DNA from: Streptomyces sp. H39-S7 | GTDB taxonomy: Bacteria > Actinomycetota > Actinomycetes > Streptomycetales > Streptomycetaceae | Assembly (NCBI RefSeq): GCF_027158205.1 | Contig: NZ_JAPVLU010000001.1 | Coordinates: forward strand, 186,001 to 250,000 | Direction: 5' to 3' | DNA: 64,000 bases | Shown: in pieces, positions 52,166 to 61,178 of the stretch | Numbering within the stretch: position 1 is the stretch's first letter | Layout of the letters: each line of letters starts with the position of its first letter | Made by a program: the position numbers and the translations under genes | Notes under the pieces: model-generated | The model's input: only the letters and a program-made list of their open reading frames with translations | What the model was told of the DNA's origin: nothing | The model's database searches: none

Positions 52166-53200
52166 GTGACGGGCACGGCGACGGAGCTGCTCCCCGTAAG
52201 CACGCTCGGCACTCTGCTGCGCCGCTACGAGGGCGCCGGCACCCCGCTGGCCTGTGATCCGGTCCCCCAGGGACTGCTGAACCGCGGCTACCGGCTGGCC
52301 ACCACCCGCGGCCGCTTCTTCCTCAAGCACTACGTCGCGCCGGACACCGCGGACCCCGCCGTCATCGACCGCCAGCACCGCGCGACGCTGCTCCTGGACG
52401 GTCTCGGGCTGCCCGTCGCCCCGCCGCTCGCCGACACGGAGGGCAGGACCGTCGCCGTCGTCGGCGGGCGCTGCTACGCGCTCTACCCGTGGGTCGAGGG
52501 GCGGCACCGGGAGGGCACCGAGCTGACCGCCGCCCAGTCCCGGCGCCTCGGCGCGCTCCTCGGCCATGTGCACGCCGGCCTGGCCCGCGTACAGCCCTCG
52601 CCGGAGGCGGACCGGATCCCGCACCCCAGCGCCGACCCCGCGCGGACGTACGCACTCATCGACGAGCTGCTGGAGCTGGCTCACGCGCACGAGCCGCGGG
52701 GGCCCTTCGACGAACTGGCCGAGCACCGGTTACTGGAACGCCGCACCCTGCTGGAACGGCACGCCCACAGAAGACCGCCCCCGCCGGACGCGCCCGCCAC
52801 CGGCTGGGTGCACGGCGACTTCCACCCGCTGAACCTGCTCTACCGGGGCGACGAACCCGTCGCCATCGTGGACTGGGACCGGCTGGGCGTGCAGCCGCGC
52901 GCGGAGGAGGCGGTACGGGCCGCCGCGATCTTCTTCGTTCGGCCGGGCGACGGGCAGCTGGACCTGGCGAAGGTGCGGCCCTACGCGCGCGCCTACCGGC
53001 TCGCCGCCGGGGTGACCTCACGGGAACTGGCCGCGGCCGTGCACCGGGTCTGGTGGGAGCGCCTGAACGACTTCTGGATGCTCTGCTGGCGCTACCAGGA
53101 GCGCGACCTGCGCTCCGACCCGCTCTTCCCGGCGTCCTCGGCGCTCGCCGTGTGGTGGACGCGCGAGTACGAGGCCGTCAGCGAGGCGTTCACCGGCTGA
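52166..53200 (+). CDS. Aminoglycoside phosphotransferase-fold (APH) kinase
   Basis: A 344-residue small-molecule kinase-fold protein. N-lobe: LLNRGYRLATTRGRFFLKHYVAP. The catalytic Brenner loop is WVHGDFHPLNLLYRG (His216, Asp218) and the metal site is AIVDWDRLGVQPR near residue 238. Homologues include homoserine/choline-type kinases as well as resistance enzymes; nothing here favours antibiotic resistance. TACGCT (52153-52158) lies 7 nt before GTG 52166 with no ribosome site, so it is probably leaderless. Confidence 0.88.
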   Translation: MTGTATELLPVSTLGTLLRRYEGAGTPLACDPVPQGLLNRGYRLATTRGRFFLKHYVAPDTADPAVIDRQHRATLLLDGLGLPVAPPLADTEGRTVAVVGGRCYALYPWVEGRHREGTELTAAQSRRLGALLGHVHAGLARVQPSPEADRIPHPSADPARTYALIDELLELAHAHEPRGPFDELAEHRLLERRTLLERHAHRRPPPPDAPATGWVHGDFHPLNLLYRGDEPVAIVDWDRLGVQPRAEEAVRAAAIFFVRPGDGQLDLAKVRPYARAYRLAAGVTSRELAAAVHRVWWERLNDFWMLCWRYQERDLRSDPLFPASSALAVWWTREYEAVSEAFTG

Positions 53201-53220
53201 CCGGCCGGGTGGCCGGTCAG
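53197..53220 (+). terminator. Terminator overlapping the APH-fold gene stop
   Basis: A perfect 10-bp stem (53197-53206 with 53211-53220) with GGGT loop. The first arm contains the TGA stop codon at 53198-53200. Confidence 0.75.
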
Positions 53221-53268
53221 CCGGGTGGCCGGCCGGCCCGTCGGCCGGGGCCGGTGAACGCGTCGCTG

Positions 53269-54867
53269 TCAGTTGCCGGGCTTGTTGTTGCCGGTGGCGC
53301 CGCCGGTGGGCGTCGACGTCTGCGGAGGCGTCGTCGGGTCATCGGTCGGCGTCGGGGAGTCCGAGGGGGACTCGGTGGGCGTCGAGGTCGGGGACTTCGT
53401 CTCCGTCTCGCTCGGCTTCTCCGTGGGCGTCTGGGTGGCGGTGCGCGTCGGACGGCGGGACGGCGCCTGCGTCGTCTCCTGGGTGGCGCCCCCGGTGTCC
53501 TCGCCCGGATCCGTGGAGGGGTCCTGGCTCGGCGCGGAACTCGAACCCTGCGAGGTCTGCGAGCTCGGCGACACCCCGCCCTTGCCCGGATCCTTCTTGT
53601 TCCCCGCCTGCCCGACGGCGAAGTACACACCCATCGATATGGCCAGCACCGCGGCCAGCACGAAGAGCACCGGCTTGAGCCACTTGTTGCCGCCCCGGCC
53701 GCGGCCGTGCTGCGGTTCGAGGTAGCCGCGCGTCTCGTCCGCCCCGCCACCCGCCGCGCCCAGCATCACCGGCCGGCTGAACTCCGCCGTGGTGCTGTTG
53801 CCCTGCCGCCCGATCGTCGTGCCGGGGTTCCCACCCGTACCCGCGGGCGGGCCGACCGGGGCCGTGTGCGGCACGACGCCGGTGTCCCAGACGTTGTTCC
53901 AGCCGCCCTGCTCCTGCAGCATGTGCAGCGCGTACTGCACCACGCCGCGCATCTCCTCGGCGCTCTGGAACCGGTCGTCCGGGTGCTTCGCGAGCGCGCG
54001 CAGCACCAGGCCGTCGAGTTCCGGCGGCACCCGGTCGCTGACCGTGGACGGCACCTGCGGTTCGTCCTGCACGTGCTGGTAGACCACCGACAGCGGCGTC
54101 TCGCCGGTGAAGGGCGGCCGCAGCGCCAGCAGCTCGTAGAGCATGCAGCCGGTCGCGTACAGGTCGGAGCGGTAGTCGACGGCCTTGCCGAGCGCCTGCT
54201 CGGGGGAGAGGTACTGCGGCGTGCCCATGACCATGCCGGTCTGGGTCATGGTGCTGGCCGCGCCGTGCAGCGCGCGGGCGATGCCGAAGTCCATGACCTT
54301 GACGGCGCCGGTATTGGTGATGATGACGTTGGCCGGCTTGATGTCACGGTGCACGATGCCGTGCTGGTGGCTGTAGGCGAGCGCCTCCAGCACACCGGAG
54401 ATGATGATGAGCGCCTGGTCGATGGGCGGCGCCTCGGCGCCGGTCAGCAGGTCGCGGATGGTGTGCCCGTCGACCAGCTCCATGACGATGTAGGGAACCG
54501 CGCCGGTGGGGGTGCGGTCCTCGCCCGAGTCGTACACCGCGACCACGGCGTGGTGGTTCAGCCCGGCGACCGACTGTGCCTCGCGGGTGAAGCGCGCCTT
54601 GGAGACCGGGTCCTCGGCCAGATCGGAGCGCAGCAGCTTGATCGCCACGATCCGTCCCAGCCGTACGTCCTCGGCCGCGAAGACCTCGGCCATTCCGCCG
54701 CGTCCGAGCCGGTGGGTCAGCCGGTAACGTCCGTCACCGACCATGCCCTGCGCGCCCCACAATTCGGGCGAATCGGACCCTCCGGTTCCTGCGGTCGTCT
54801 CATGGGGGTCGACCATCAGTCCTCGCCGTCGGTTGTGCCTCGCCTTACAGGTTTTCTGGTCGGTCAC
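53269..54867 (-). CDS. Membrane Ser/Thr protein kinase, no PASTA domain
   Basis: A 532-residue Hanks-type kinase. The kinase domain is at residues ~48-310: GRGGMAEVF glycine loop, Lys77 in VAIKLL, catalytic Asp175 in HRDIKPAN, DFG, and TMTQTGMVMGTPQYLSPEQ activation loop with Thr residues. A Gly/Pro linker, one membrane helix at ~398-418 (PVLFVLAAVLAISMGVYFAVG) and an extracellular ~110-residue Ser/Thr/Pro tail (TPTEKPSETETKSPTSTPTESPSDS) follow. The tail may be glycosylated or wall-spanning. GTG 54867 has GGAG 8 nt upstream; ATG 54816 is the alternative. Divergent from the next kinase. Confidence 0.93.
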   Translation of the reverse strand: MTDQKTCKARHNRRRGLMVDPHETTAGTGGSDSPELWGAQGMVGDGRYRLTHRLGRGGMAEVFAAEDVRLGRIVAIKLLRSDLAEDPVSKARFTREAQSVAGLNHHAVVAVYDSGEDRTPTGAVPYIVMELVDGHTIRDLLTGAEAPPIDQALIIISGVLEALAYSHQHGIVHRDIKPANVIITNTGAVKVMDFGIARALHGAASTMTQTGMVMGTPQYLSPEQALGKAVDYRSDLYATGCMLYELLALRPPFTGETPLSVVYQHVQDEPQVPSTVSDRVPPELDGLVLRALAKHPDDRFQSAEEMRGVVQYALHMLQEQGGWNNVWDTGVVPHTAPVGPPAGTGGNPGTTIGRQGNSTTAEFSRPVMLGAAGGGADETRGYLEPQHGRGRGGNKWLKPVLFVLAAVLAISMGVYFAVGQAGNKKDPGKGGVSPSSQTSQGSSSAPSQDPSTDPGEDTGGATQETTQAPSRRPTRTATQTPTEKPSETETKSPTSTPTESPSDSPTPTDDPTTPPQTSTPTGGATGNNKPGN

Positions 54868-54923
54868 GCTACCGTCTCCGGGGACGGTGGCGGGCCGCTC
54901 GTGTATAGGCCCCATGCGCATCA

Positions 54924-54941
54924 GGTGACGAGATGGTCACC
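54924..54941. promoter_or_regulatory. Inverted repeat between divergent kinase genes
   Basis: GGTGAC-gagatg-GTCACC, 6-bp perfect arms, in the middle of the 157-bp region between the two kinase starts, so one factor could control both. Similar in sequence to the element at 25156-25172. Confidence 0.55.
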
Positions 54942-55024
54942 AAACTTGACGTGCCCGCGCGATAAGCCAGACTTGGCGGGCAAGCTCGCGGGACGAGGGC
55001 CTTCTCTAGGGGGAAGCGGTACAG

Positions 55025-56749
55025 ATGAGCAGCGGGGACGGCGCGCAGCCCAATTACGCGGGTCGCTCGGTCGGAGGCGGTCGCTATGTGCTGCGCGATC
55101 TCCTCGGCGAGGGCGGTATGGCCTCAGTGCACCTGGGACACGACACGGTGCTGGACCGCCCGGTCGCCGTCAAGACGCTCCACACGAGCCTGGGGAACGA
55201 GCAGTCCTTCCGCGAGCGGTTCCGCCGCGAGGCGCAGGCCGTGGCCAAACTGAACCACACCAACATCGTCTCGGTCTTCGACTCGGGCGAGGACACCCTC
55301 GACGGCGCGATGGTCCCGTACATCGTCATGGAGTACGTCGAGGGCAAGCCGCTCAACGTGGTGCTGGCCGAGGACGTCGCGCAGTACGGCGCGATGCCGA
55401 CCGAGAAGGCGCTGAAGATCACCGGCGATGTGCTGGCGGCGCTCGCGGTCAGCCACGAGATGGGCCTGGTGCACCGCGACATCAAGCCCGGCAACGTGAT
55501 GGTGACCAAGCGTGGTGTGGTCAAGGTCATGGACTTCGGCATCGCCCGGGCCATGCAGTCCGGCGTGACCTCGATGACGCAGACCGGCATGGTCGTCGGC
55601 ACCCCGCAGTACCTGTCGCCCGAGCAGGCGCTGGGACGCGGCGTCGACGAGCGGTCCGACCTGTACTCCGTCGGCTGCATGCTCTTCGAGCTGACGACCG
55701 GCCGGATCCCCTTCGAGTCCGACTCGCCGCTGGGCATGGCGTACCAGCACGTGCAGGAGATCCCGCCCGCGCCGTCCCAGTTCAACCGGGCGATCACCCC
55801 CGGGGTCGACGCGCTCATCGCGCGGGCGCTGAAGAAGAACCCGGCCGAGCGCTTCCCGACCGCGGACGCCATGCACGACGAGCTGGAGCGGGTCGGCGCC
55901 TCGGCGCAGGCCGGCGTCACCCCGCTGATCATCGGCGGGGGCCCGCCCGCCGGCAACCGCGGTGAGGGCGTCTCCGCGACGGTCTTCCCGCCCGTCCCGG
56001 GTGGTCTGCACACCCCGCCGCCGAACGTCCACAGCCCGTACCAGACGCCCACGCCGCAGCACAGCGCCTACGGCACCCCGGCGCCCGCGGCTCCGGCCGC
56101 GTACGGTTATCCGCAGCAGGTCCAGCAGCAGGCGCCGCAGTACCGGACGCCCGCTCCGACGGCCGGGTACCCGATGCAGCACGGGGCGGCCGGCGGACAC
56201 GGCGGGGGCACCGGGGGCGGGAGCAACGGCGGCAAGTCCAACCGGGCCGTCCTGATCGGCGCCACCGTCGCGGTGGTCGCCGTCGCCCTGATCGTCAGCC
56301 TGATCATCGCGAACCAGGGCGGCAAGGACGACGACGCCAACAAGAACCCCGACCCCACCCCGTCGACCAGCCAGTCCAGCCAGTACGCGCCGGGTTCCTC
56401 CACCGGCGGGACGTCGCCGTCGACCGCGGCGAACGGCGGGATCGTCGAGGGTGACAAGACCCGGACGCTGGAGTCGTCGGCGTGCACCGGGGCCACCCAG
56501 GGCTTCACCAACACGGACCCGAACGTGGTCCTGTTCCCGCAGTTCAACACCAAGTACCGGGACTCCGTCGAGGCGTGCCTGAAGGCCGCCGGGTGGAAGT
56601 ACACGGTGAAGTACACGAACGAGCAGCAGTGGGGCAAGGGCGCTGTCGTCGACCAGACGCCCAAGGCGCTGTCGGACTACAACGTCACGCAGAAGAACGA
56701 CGCCAGCAAGATCACCATCTGGGTCTCCACCGGCAAGGGCGCCAACTGA
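55025..56749 (+). CDS. Membrane Ser/Thr protein kinase with PASTA-like external domain
   Basis: A 574-residue Hanks-type kinase: GEGGMASVHLG loop, Lys50 in VAVKTL, Asp152 in HRDIKPGN, DFGIARAMQSGVTSMTQTGMVVGTPQYLSPEQ. A Pro/Gln/Gly-rich juxtamembrane region (~300-405) leads to one membrane helix (LIGATVAVVAVALIVSLIIA, ~410-430). The exterior has a Ser/Thr linker and a C-terminal PASTA-like domain with two Cys (ESSACTGA, VEACLKAAGW) and VVDQTPKALSDY. One such domain, against three or four in PknB, suggests wall-ligand sensing in reduced form. The activation loop is nearly identical to that of the divergent kinase. A strong ribosome site (GGGGGAAG) precedes ATG 55025. Confidence 0.93.
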   Translation: MSSGDGAQPNYAGRSVGGGRYVLRDLLGEGGMASVHLGHDTVLDRPVAVKTLHTSLGNEQSFRERFRREAQAVAKLNHTNIVSVFDSGEDTLDGAMVPYIVMEYVEGKPLNVVLAEDVAQYGAMPTEKALKITGDVLAALAVSHEMGLVHRDIKPGNVMVTKRGVVKVMDFGIARAMQSGVTSMTQTGMVVGTPQYLSPEQALGRGVDERSDLYSVGCMLFELTTGRIPFESDSPLGMAYQHVQEIPPAPSQFNRAITPGVDALIARALKKNPAERFPTADAMHDELERVGASAQAGVTPLIIGGGPPAGNRGEGVSATVFPPVPGGLHTPPPNVHSPYQTPTPQHSAYGTPAPAAPAAYGYPQQVQQQAPQYRTPAPTAGYPMQHGAAGGHGGGTGGGSNGGKSNRAVLIGATVAVVAVALIVSLIIANQGGKDDDANKNPDPTPSTSQSSQYAPGSSTGGTSPSTAANGGIVEGDKTRTLESSACTGATQGFTNTDPNVVLFPQFNTKYRDSVEACLKAAGWKYTVKYTNEQQWGKGAVVDQTPKALSDYNVTQKNDASKITIWVSTGKGAN

Positions 56750-56766
56750 CCCGGCCGTAGCGACGA

Positions 56767-56805
56767 CGAAGGGCCCGGCACACCTCACGTGTGCCGGGCC
56801 CTTCG
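56767..56805. terminator. 17-bp terminator between kinase and bpa genes
   Basis: A perfect 17-bp stem (56767-56783 with 56789-56805) with a 5-nt loop. It serves the kinase gene (stop 56749) and the convergent bpa gene (stop 56822). Confidence 0.9.
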
Positions 56806-56821
56806 CTCTTCTTCGCAGTGA

Positions 56822-57385
56822 TTACAGGTAAGGGCCGGAGCGGGCGTTCGGGTGGCCGCCCTCGTCGTCCTCGTGGCCGCCCGCACCCGGCGGGAGGGCG
56901 CGGCGCATCTGCTCCAGTTGGGCCCTCGCCGCCATCTGCTGGGCGAACAGCGCCGTCTGGATGCCGTGGAAGAGGCCCTCCAGCCAGCCGACCAGCTGTG
57001 CCTGGGCGATGCGCAGCTCGGCCTCGGTCGGGATCGAGTCGTCGTTGAAAGGCAGAGAGAGCCGCTCCAGCTCCTCCACCAGCTCGGGGGCGAGTCCGTC
57101 CTCCAGTTCCTTCACGGAACTGGCGTGGATCTCCTTGAGACGGACGCGGCTCGCCTCGTCGAGAGGCGCCTGCCGCACTTCTTCCAGCAATTGCTTGATC
57201 ATGCTGCCGATACGCATGACCTTCGCCGGCTGTTCCACCATGTCTGTCACCGGGACCTCGCGCGATTCATCGCCGCCGCCAGGGGTGCCGCCGAGCGCCA
57301 TTCCGTCAGATCCCACGATCAGGACCTGCGGGCTCTCCTGCGACCGTTCGTTCATCGGCATCTCCATGCCGCCATTCTCTCGCAC
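56822..57385 (-). CDS. bpa: Bacterial proteasome activator Bpa/PafE
   Basis: A 187-residue protein of the Bpa/PafE family (formerly DUF2587), the ATP-independent ring that opens the actinobacterial 20S proteasome for unfolded substrates. The long helical core is unmistakable: EQPAKVMRIGSMIKQLLEEVRQAPLDEASRVRLKEIHASSVKELEDGLAPELVEELERL, then ELRIAQAQLVGWLEGLFHGIQTALFAQQMAARAQLEQMRRALPPG. The C-terminus is SGPYL; the docking motif usually ends GQYL, so the hydrophobic-Tyr-X end is kept but the residue before Tyr is Pro. GTG 57385 has AGGAGA about 7 nt upstream; internal ATGs at 57367-57355 are alternatives. Confidence 0.93.
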   Translation of the reverse strand: MRENGGMEMPMNERSQESPQVLIVGSDGMALGGTPGGGDESREVPVTDMVEQPAKVMRIGSMIKQLLEEVRQAPLDEASRVRLKEIHASSVKELEDGLAPELVEELERLSLPFNDDSIPTEAELRIAQAQLVGWLEGLFHGIQTALFAQQMAARAQLEQMRRALPPGAGGHEDDEGGHPNARSGPYL

Positions 57386-57405
57386 ACCGCGTTCTCCTGA
57401 AGGTG

Positions 57406-57443
57406 TGCCCCCTGACGTGGCTGATCCACCACGTCAGAGGGCA
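57406..57443 (-). terminator. Terminator of the ABC transporter operon
   Basis: A 15-bp stem with one mismatch (57406-57420 with 57429-57443) about 60 nt after the permease stop at 57505. It separates the ABC transcript from bpa, which starts at 57385 on the same strand. Confidence 0.75.
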
Positions 57444-57504
57444 TACGTTCGTAGGTTCGGCAGGTCAGGCGCCGGTCAGGTACCGGCCCCCGCCGGGGCC
57501 GGCG

Positions 57505-60357
57505 TCACGACGCCTCGCGGCGTGACAGCGACGTGCGGGACCGGGTGACCAGGGCCGCCAGCAGTGCCGCGCCCAGCGGGACGGCGACGAGCAGGGCCGC
57601 CAGCGTCGGCCACGGAACGACGATCGGGATGTGCGGAGGGCTGCTCATGCCGCCCCAGCCCCGGTCCAGCGCCTCCTGGTAGAACTTCAGCTGCTGCCGT
57701 TCCTCGGCCTTGCGCAGCCCGATCGCGGGCAGCACGCCCGCGGCCGAGCCGAGGACGACACCCATCACGGCCACCACCCCGCACTGGAAGCCGGAGAGCG
57801 TCCTGCGCACCCGCGGGTCCGCGCCGATCGCCGCCAGCGTCTTCAGGTCGGGCTCGGCGTCCGCCTGGGCCAGACCGGTGGCGATGCCCGCCGCACCGAT
57901 GGTGACCAGGCCGGCGAAGACGGTCAGCGCCAGCAGGATGATGCTGTTGTCGCTGACGTACCCCCGCTCGACGTAGAGGTCCGGGTCGGCGCCCAGCTTG
58001 GCGAGATCGTCGTCCAGTGCCTGCCGCGCCTCGCTGCCGGGCGCCTTCTCGTTCACGAAGTACGAACCGAAGGGGACGGTCTGCAGCCCGGCGGCCTGGG
58101 CCGTGGCGGGCGTCATGACGGCGCGGACGCCGTAGGACTCCGTGCTGTCCTTGGCCACGTACGTGGGGAACGACTTCAGCGGCCCGACGGGTTCCTGGCC
58201 TTCGGCGACCGGCTTCGAGGAGTCCTCGACGATCCGGAAGGTGAGCCGGTTCTTCTCCACGTAGTGCTTGTCGAAGAGCACCGTGTGGCCGGCCGCCAGC
58301 GCCTGCTCGGCTCCGGCGTCCTTGATGCCGAGCGCGTGCAGCAGCCCGGCGTCACCGACCAGCACATCGGAGTCCGTGGTGATGGCGCTGGAGTGGTACA
58401 CCCGGGCGCAGCGCCAGTCCTTGGAGAGCTTCCGGCGCTCGGCCACGCTGAACTTCGTCTCGGTGTCCCGACCGTCCATGGGGCACGCGTTCGCCGGGGG
58501 GAGGACCATCTCCGCCCGGCCGCAGCCGGGAGTGTCCCGGTACATCGTGCAGGTCTTCTTGCCGACGACGAGCCGGGAGACGTCCGCGCGGGACGAGACC
58601 GGGAAGCGCTTCTCGACGGCCGCCCGGACCGCGTCCAGGTCACGGCCCTGCTCCCGTTCGATGCTGACCGCCGCGACACCGTAGGGCGCCCGCGCCTCGT
58701 AGCCGTTGCGCGACTCCAGGTCGCTGCTGGCGGTGTACGTCGCCACCGCGACCGTGCCCGCGACGGCCGCGAGGACCGCGGCGACGGCCGGGGCCGTACG
58801 GCCCCGGTTGCGCACCGCGTCTCGCAGGGCGAGCCGCGGGGAGAGCGGCAGCCAGCCACCGAGCCGGCCGAAGAGCCCGACGAGGGTCGGGGTCAGCGCG
58901 ACGATGCCGAGTTCGGCGATGGCGGAGCCGCCGCCGACGGCGAGCACGTTGTCGGTCTTCATCGAGCCGAAGACCGCGACACCGACGCCGAGGCAGACGG
59001 CGGCGAGGCCGAGCACCGGCAGCACCCGGTTGGCGTGCCGGACTCCGCGGCGGCCGGTCAGCGCGGCCAGCACGCTCTGCCGGGAGGCGACGATCGCCGG
59101 GACGATGGCGGCCAGCAGTCCGGTGAGGATCGCGAGCAGCCCGATGCCGAGGAGTTCGAGCGGACGCAGCGAGATCCCGCCGAAGCGTGCGCCGACGTAC
59201 TGCTCCAGGGGCTCCTGGAGGGCGAAGGTCAGCGCGAGGCCGAGCACCGTGCCGATGACGGCGGCGGCCACACCGATCACCAGGCCGCCCGAGAGCACGA
59301 TCGCGCGGATGTGGCGGCGGTCGCCGCCGTTGGCCCCGACCAGACCGAGCTGGCGGCGGGAGCGGCGGGCGCCGACGGCGAAGGCCGGTCCCGCGAGCAG
59401 GCAGATCTCCAGCATCGCCAGACCGACGATGGTCGCGCCCACGGCGAGCAGCGCGGCCCGCTCAGCGGTGCTGCCGCCGTAGTCGTGGTTCCAGTCCGGG
59501 TACTTGACGAACAACGGCACCGCGGAGTCGGCCGGCGGGTCGAGTGTCACCGCGCGGGAGTGGGCGACGACGCTCTTGGCGTTGATCTCCTGCACCATGT
59601 TCCACGTGAAACCACCGTCCAGGGCGACGAGGTACGTGGACGAGGTGCCGGGCCCGTCGCGTCCGGCCGCCTTCAGAGCCTTGGCCAGCGGAGCCAGGAA
59701 GGAGTCCGGCAAGGCGTTGATCTGCTCGGCCTTCAGCTCGCCCGGCAGGTCGTAGGCGCCGACGATCCTGTACTTGGTGGGCAGGTCGCGGGCGGAGACC
59801 GACGAGCCGACGTACAGCCCGCTCGTCTTGAGGAACGCGTTGGTCGCGATGACCTCGTCCGGCGCGGCCGGGAAGCGACCGCGGTCCAGCTCCATGATCC
59901 CGTCGGCCATCGGGTCGGAGGCCTTCAGCTCACGGATGTCGACGTCCAGTAGGCCGTACTTCGTGTGGACCTTGCCCGTGCCGACGGAGTCCTTCAGCGT
60001 CTTCGCCCCGGCGGGGATGACGGCCGGAATATTGACGCCGGGGCCGGTGCCGCCGGACACCAGGTGTCCTTCGGAGTTCTCGTTGACCAGCGCCTTGTTC
60101 TGGCCGTCCGGCGCCTGGTAGACCGGCATCCCGTCGTACCCGGCGTCGGAGAGCCGGGCGTCGGCGGCGCCGATGTCGCGGGCCAGCGACTGCTCGGCGG
60201 ACAACTGCGAACTGCGAATGGTGATGTCCGCGGCGCTCACGCCCAGGATCGGCAGCGCGATCATGGCGAGGACGAGGATGCTGCGTCCCTTGAAGCGCCA
60301 GGCGTCACGCCGCGCGATCCGCACCGCGGCACGCCAGGACTGGAGCCAGCCGTTCAC
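57505..60357 (-). CDS. FtsX-like ABC transporter permease
   Basis: A 950-residue permease. An N-terminal helix (ILVLAMIALPILGVSAADITI) precedes a large extracytoplasmic domain (~45-305). A block of three to four helices with the FtsX pattern follows (LAVGATIVGLAMLEICLLAGPAFAVGARRSRRQLGLVGANGGDRRHIRAIVLSG). A second repeat comprises helices near 510-545, another external domain with four Cys (KTCTMYRDTPGCGR, NACPMDGRD, WRCARVY), and a final FtsX block ending LAALLVAVPLGAALLAALVTRSR. Such MacB/LolC-type systems are usually exporters or mechanotransmitters; the substrate is unknown. The GTG start overlaps the ATPase stop by 4 nt. Confidence 0.92.
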   Translation of the reverse strand: MNGWLQSWRAAVRIARRDAWRFKGRSILVLAMIALPILGVSAADITIRSSQLSAEQSLARDIGAADARLSDAGYDGMPVYQAPDGQNKALVNENSEGHLVSGGTGPGVNIPAVIPAGAKTLKDSVGTGKVHTKYGLLDVDIRELKASDPMADGIMELDRGRFPAAPDEVIATNAFLKTSGLYVGSSVSARDLPTKYRIVGAYDLPGELKAEQINALPDSFLAPLAKALKAAGRDGPGTSSTYLVALDGGFTWNMVQEINAKSVVAHSRAVTLDPPADSAVPLFVKYPDWNHDYGGSTAERAALLAVGATIVGLAMLEICLLAGPAFAVGARRSRRQLGLVGANGGDRRHIRAIVLSGGLVIGVAAAVIGTVLGLALTFALQEPLEQYVGARFGGISLRPLELLGIGLLAILTGLLAAIVPAIVASRQSVLAALTGRRGVRHANRVLPVLGLAAVCLGVGVAVFGSMKTDNVLAVGGGSAIAELGIVALTPTLVGLFGRLGGWLPLSPRLALRDAVRNRGRTAPAVAAVLAAVAGTVAVATYTASSDLESRNGYEARAPYGVAAVSIEREQGRDLDAVRAAVEKRFPVSSRADVSRLVVGKKTCTMYRDTPGCGRAEMVLPPANACPMDGRDTETKFSVAERRKLSKDWRCARVYHSSAITTDSDVLVGDAGLLHALGIKDAGAEQALAAGHTVLFDKHYVEKNRLTFRIVEDSSKPVAEGQEPVGPLKSFPTYVAKDSTESYGVRAVMTPATAQAAGLQTVPFGSYFVNEKAPGSEARQALDDDLAKLGADPDLYVERGYVSDNSIILLALTVFAGLVTIGAAGIATGLAQADAEPDLKTLAAIGADPRVRRTLSGFQCGVVAVMGVVLGSAAGVLPAIGLRKAEERQQLKFYQEALDRGWGGMSSPPHIPIVVPWPTLAALLVAVPLGAALLAALVTRSRTSLSRREAS

Positions 60358-61091
60358 TGGGCGACACCGCCGCTGAGCAGCGAATCGGCCGACGAGCGCA
60401 GCGTCGTGTCGACGACGGAGCCGTCCCGCAGGAACACCACGCGGTCCGCCCAGGCCGCGAACCGCGGCTCGTGGGTGACGAGGACGCCGGCGGCGCCCGC
60501 GTCACAGCGGGCCCGGAGCAGCGCGAGCACCGACTCGCCGGTCTCGGAGTCCAGCGCACCCGTCGGCTCGTCCGCCAGGACCAGCCGGCGGTCGCCGACC
60601 AGCGCCCGGGCGATGGCGACCCGCTGCTGCTGGCCGCCGGACATCTCGTCCGGGAAGCGGTCGGCGAGGTGGTCGAGGTCCATCTCCTGCAGCGAGGCCA
60701 GCGCCTCCCGGCGGGCCTTGCGGGCGGAGGTGCCGTCGAGCTCACGGGGCAGGGCGACGTTCTCGACGGCGGTCAGCGCCGGGATGAGGTTGTAGTCCTG
60801 GAAGACGTACCCGATGCTGCGGCGGCGCAGCGCGGCCATCTGCTTGCGGTTCGCGGTGGTGAGATCGGTGCCCTCGACGAGCACCCGGCCCGAGGTGGGG
60901 AGGTCGAGTCCGCCCGCGATGGTCAGCAGCGTGGACTTGCCGGAGCCGGACGGGCCCATGACGGCGACGAGTTCGCCGGGGAAGACGGAAAGGTCGATGC
61001 CGCGCAGGGCGTGCACCTCCGTGGTGCCGCTGCCATGAACTCGGGTCAGCTCCTGCAACTGCAGGACGGGCTGATGCTCTTGGGCAGACAT
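60354..61091 (-). CDS. ABC transporter ATP-binding protein (LolD/MacB type)
   Basis: A 245-residue ATPase: Walker A GPSGSGKST, Q-loop VFQDYNLIP, signature MSGGQQQRVAIARAL, Walker B LVLADEPTGALDS, and His in VTHEPRFA. The LTAVENVALP and EPTGALDS wording is that of the LolD/MacB family that pairs with FtsX-like permeases. ATG 61091 has GGGGGA 8 nt upstream. Lies 87 bp downstream of the PadR gene on the same strand. Confidence 0.95.
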   Translation of the reverse strand: MSAQEHQPVLQLQELTRVHGSGTTEVHALRGIDLSVFPGELVAVMGPSGSGKSTLLTIAGGLDLPTSGRVLVEGTDLTTANRKQMAALRRRSIGYVFQDYNLIPALTAVENVALPRELDGTSARKARREALASLQEMDLDHLADRFPDEMSGGQQQRVAIARALVGDRRLVLADEPTGALDSETGESVLALLRARCDAGAAGVLVTHEPRFAAWADRVVFLRDGSVVDTTLRSSADSLLSGGVAQ

Positions 61092-61178
61092 GGGTTGATC
61101 CCCCTGTGATCAGGTTTGCGTGGGTCGGGTCATCTGTCGCTTGGCGTGCGCGGCGCGGTGCGGCGCGGGGGGCTCGGG

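Noticed and set aside
52166..53200. Antibiotic resistance phosphotransferase
   Set aside because: The APH fold alone does not show this; the gene sits among housekeeping genes with no biosynthetic or resistance neighbours.
54924..54941. Crp site between the kinase genes
   Set aside because: GTGA and TCAC half-sites are 8 nt apart rather than 6, so the element does not fit the usual Crp spacing.
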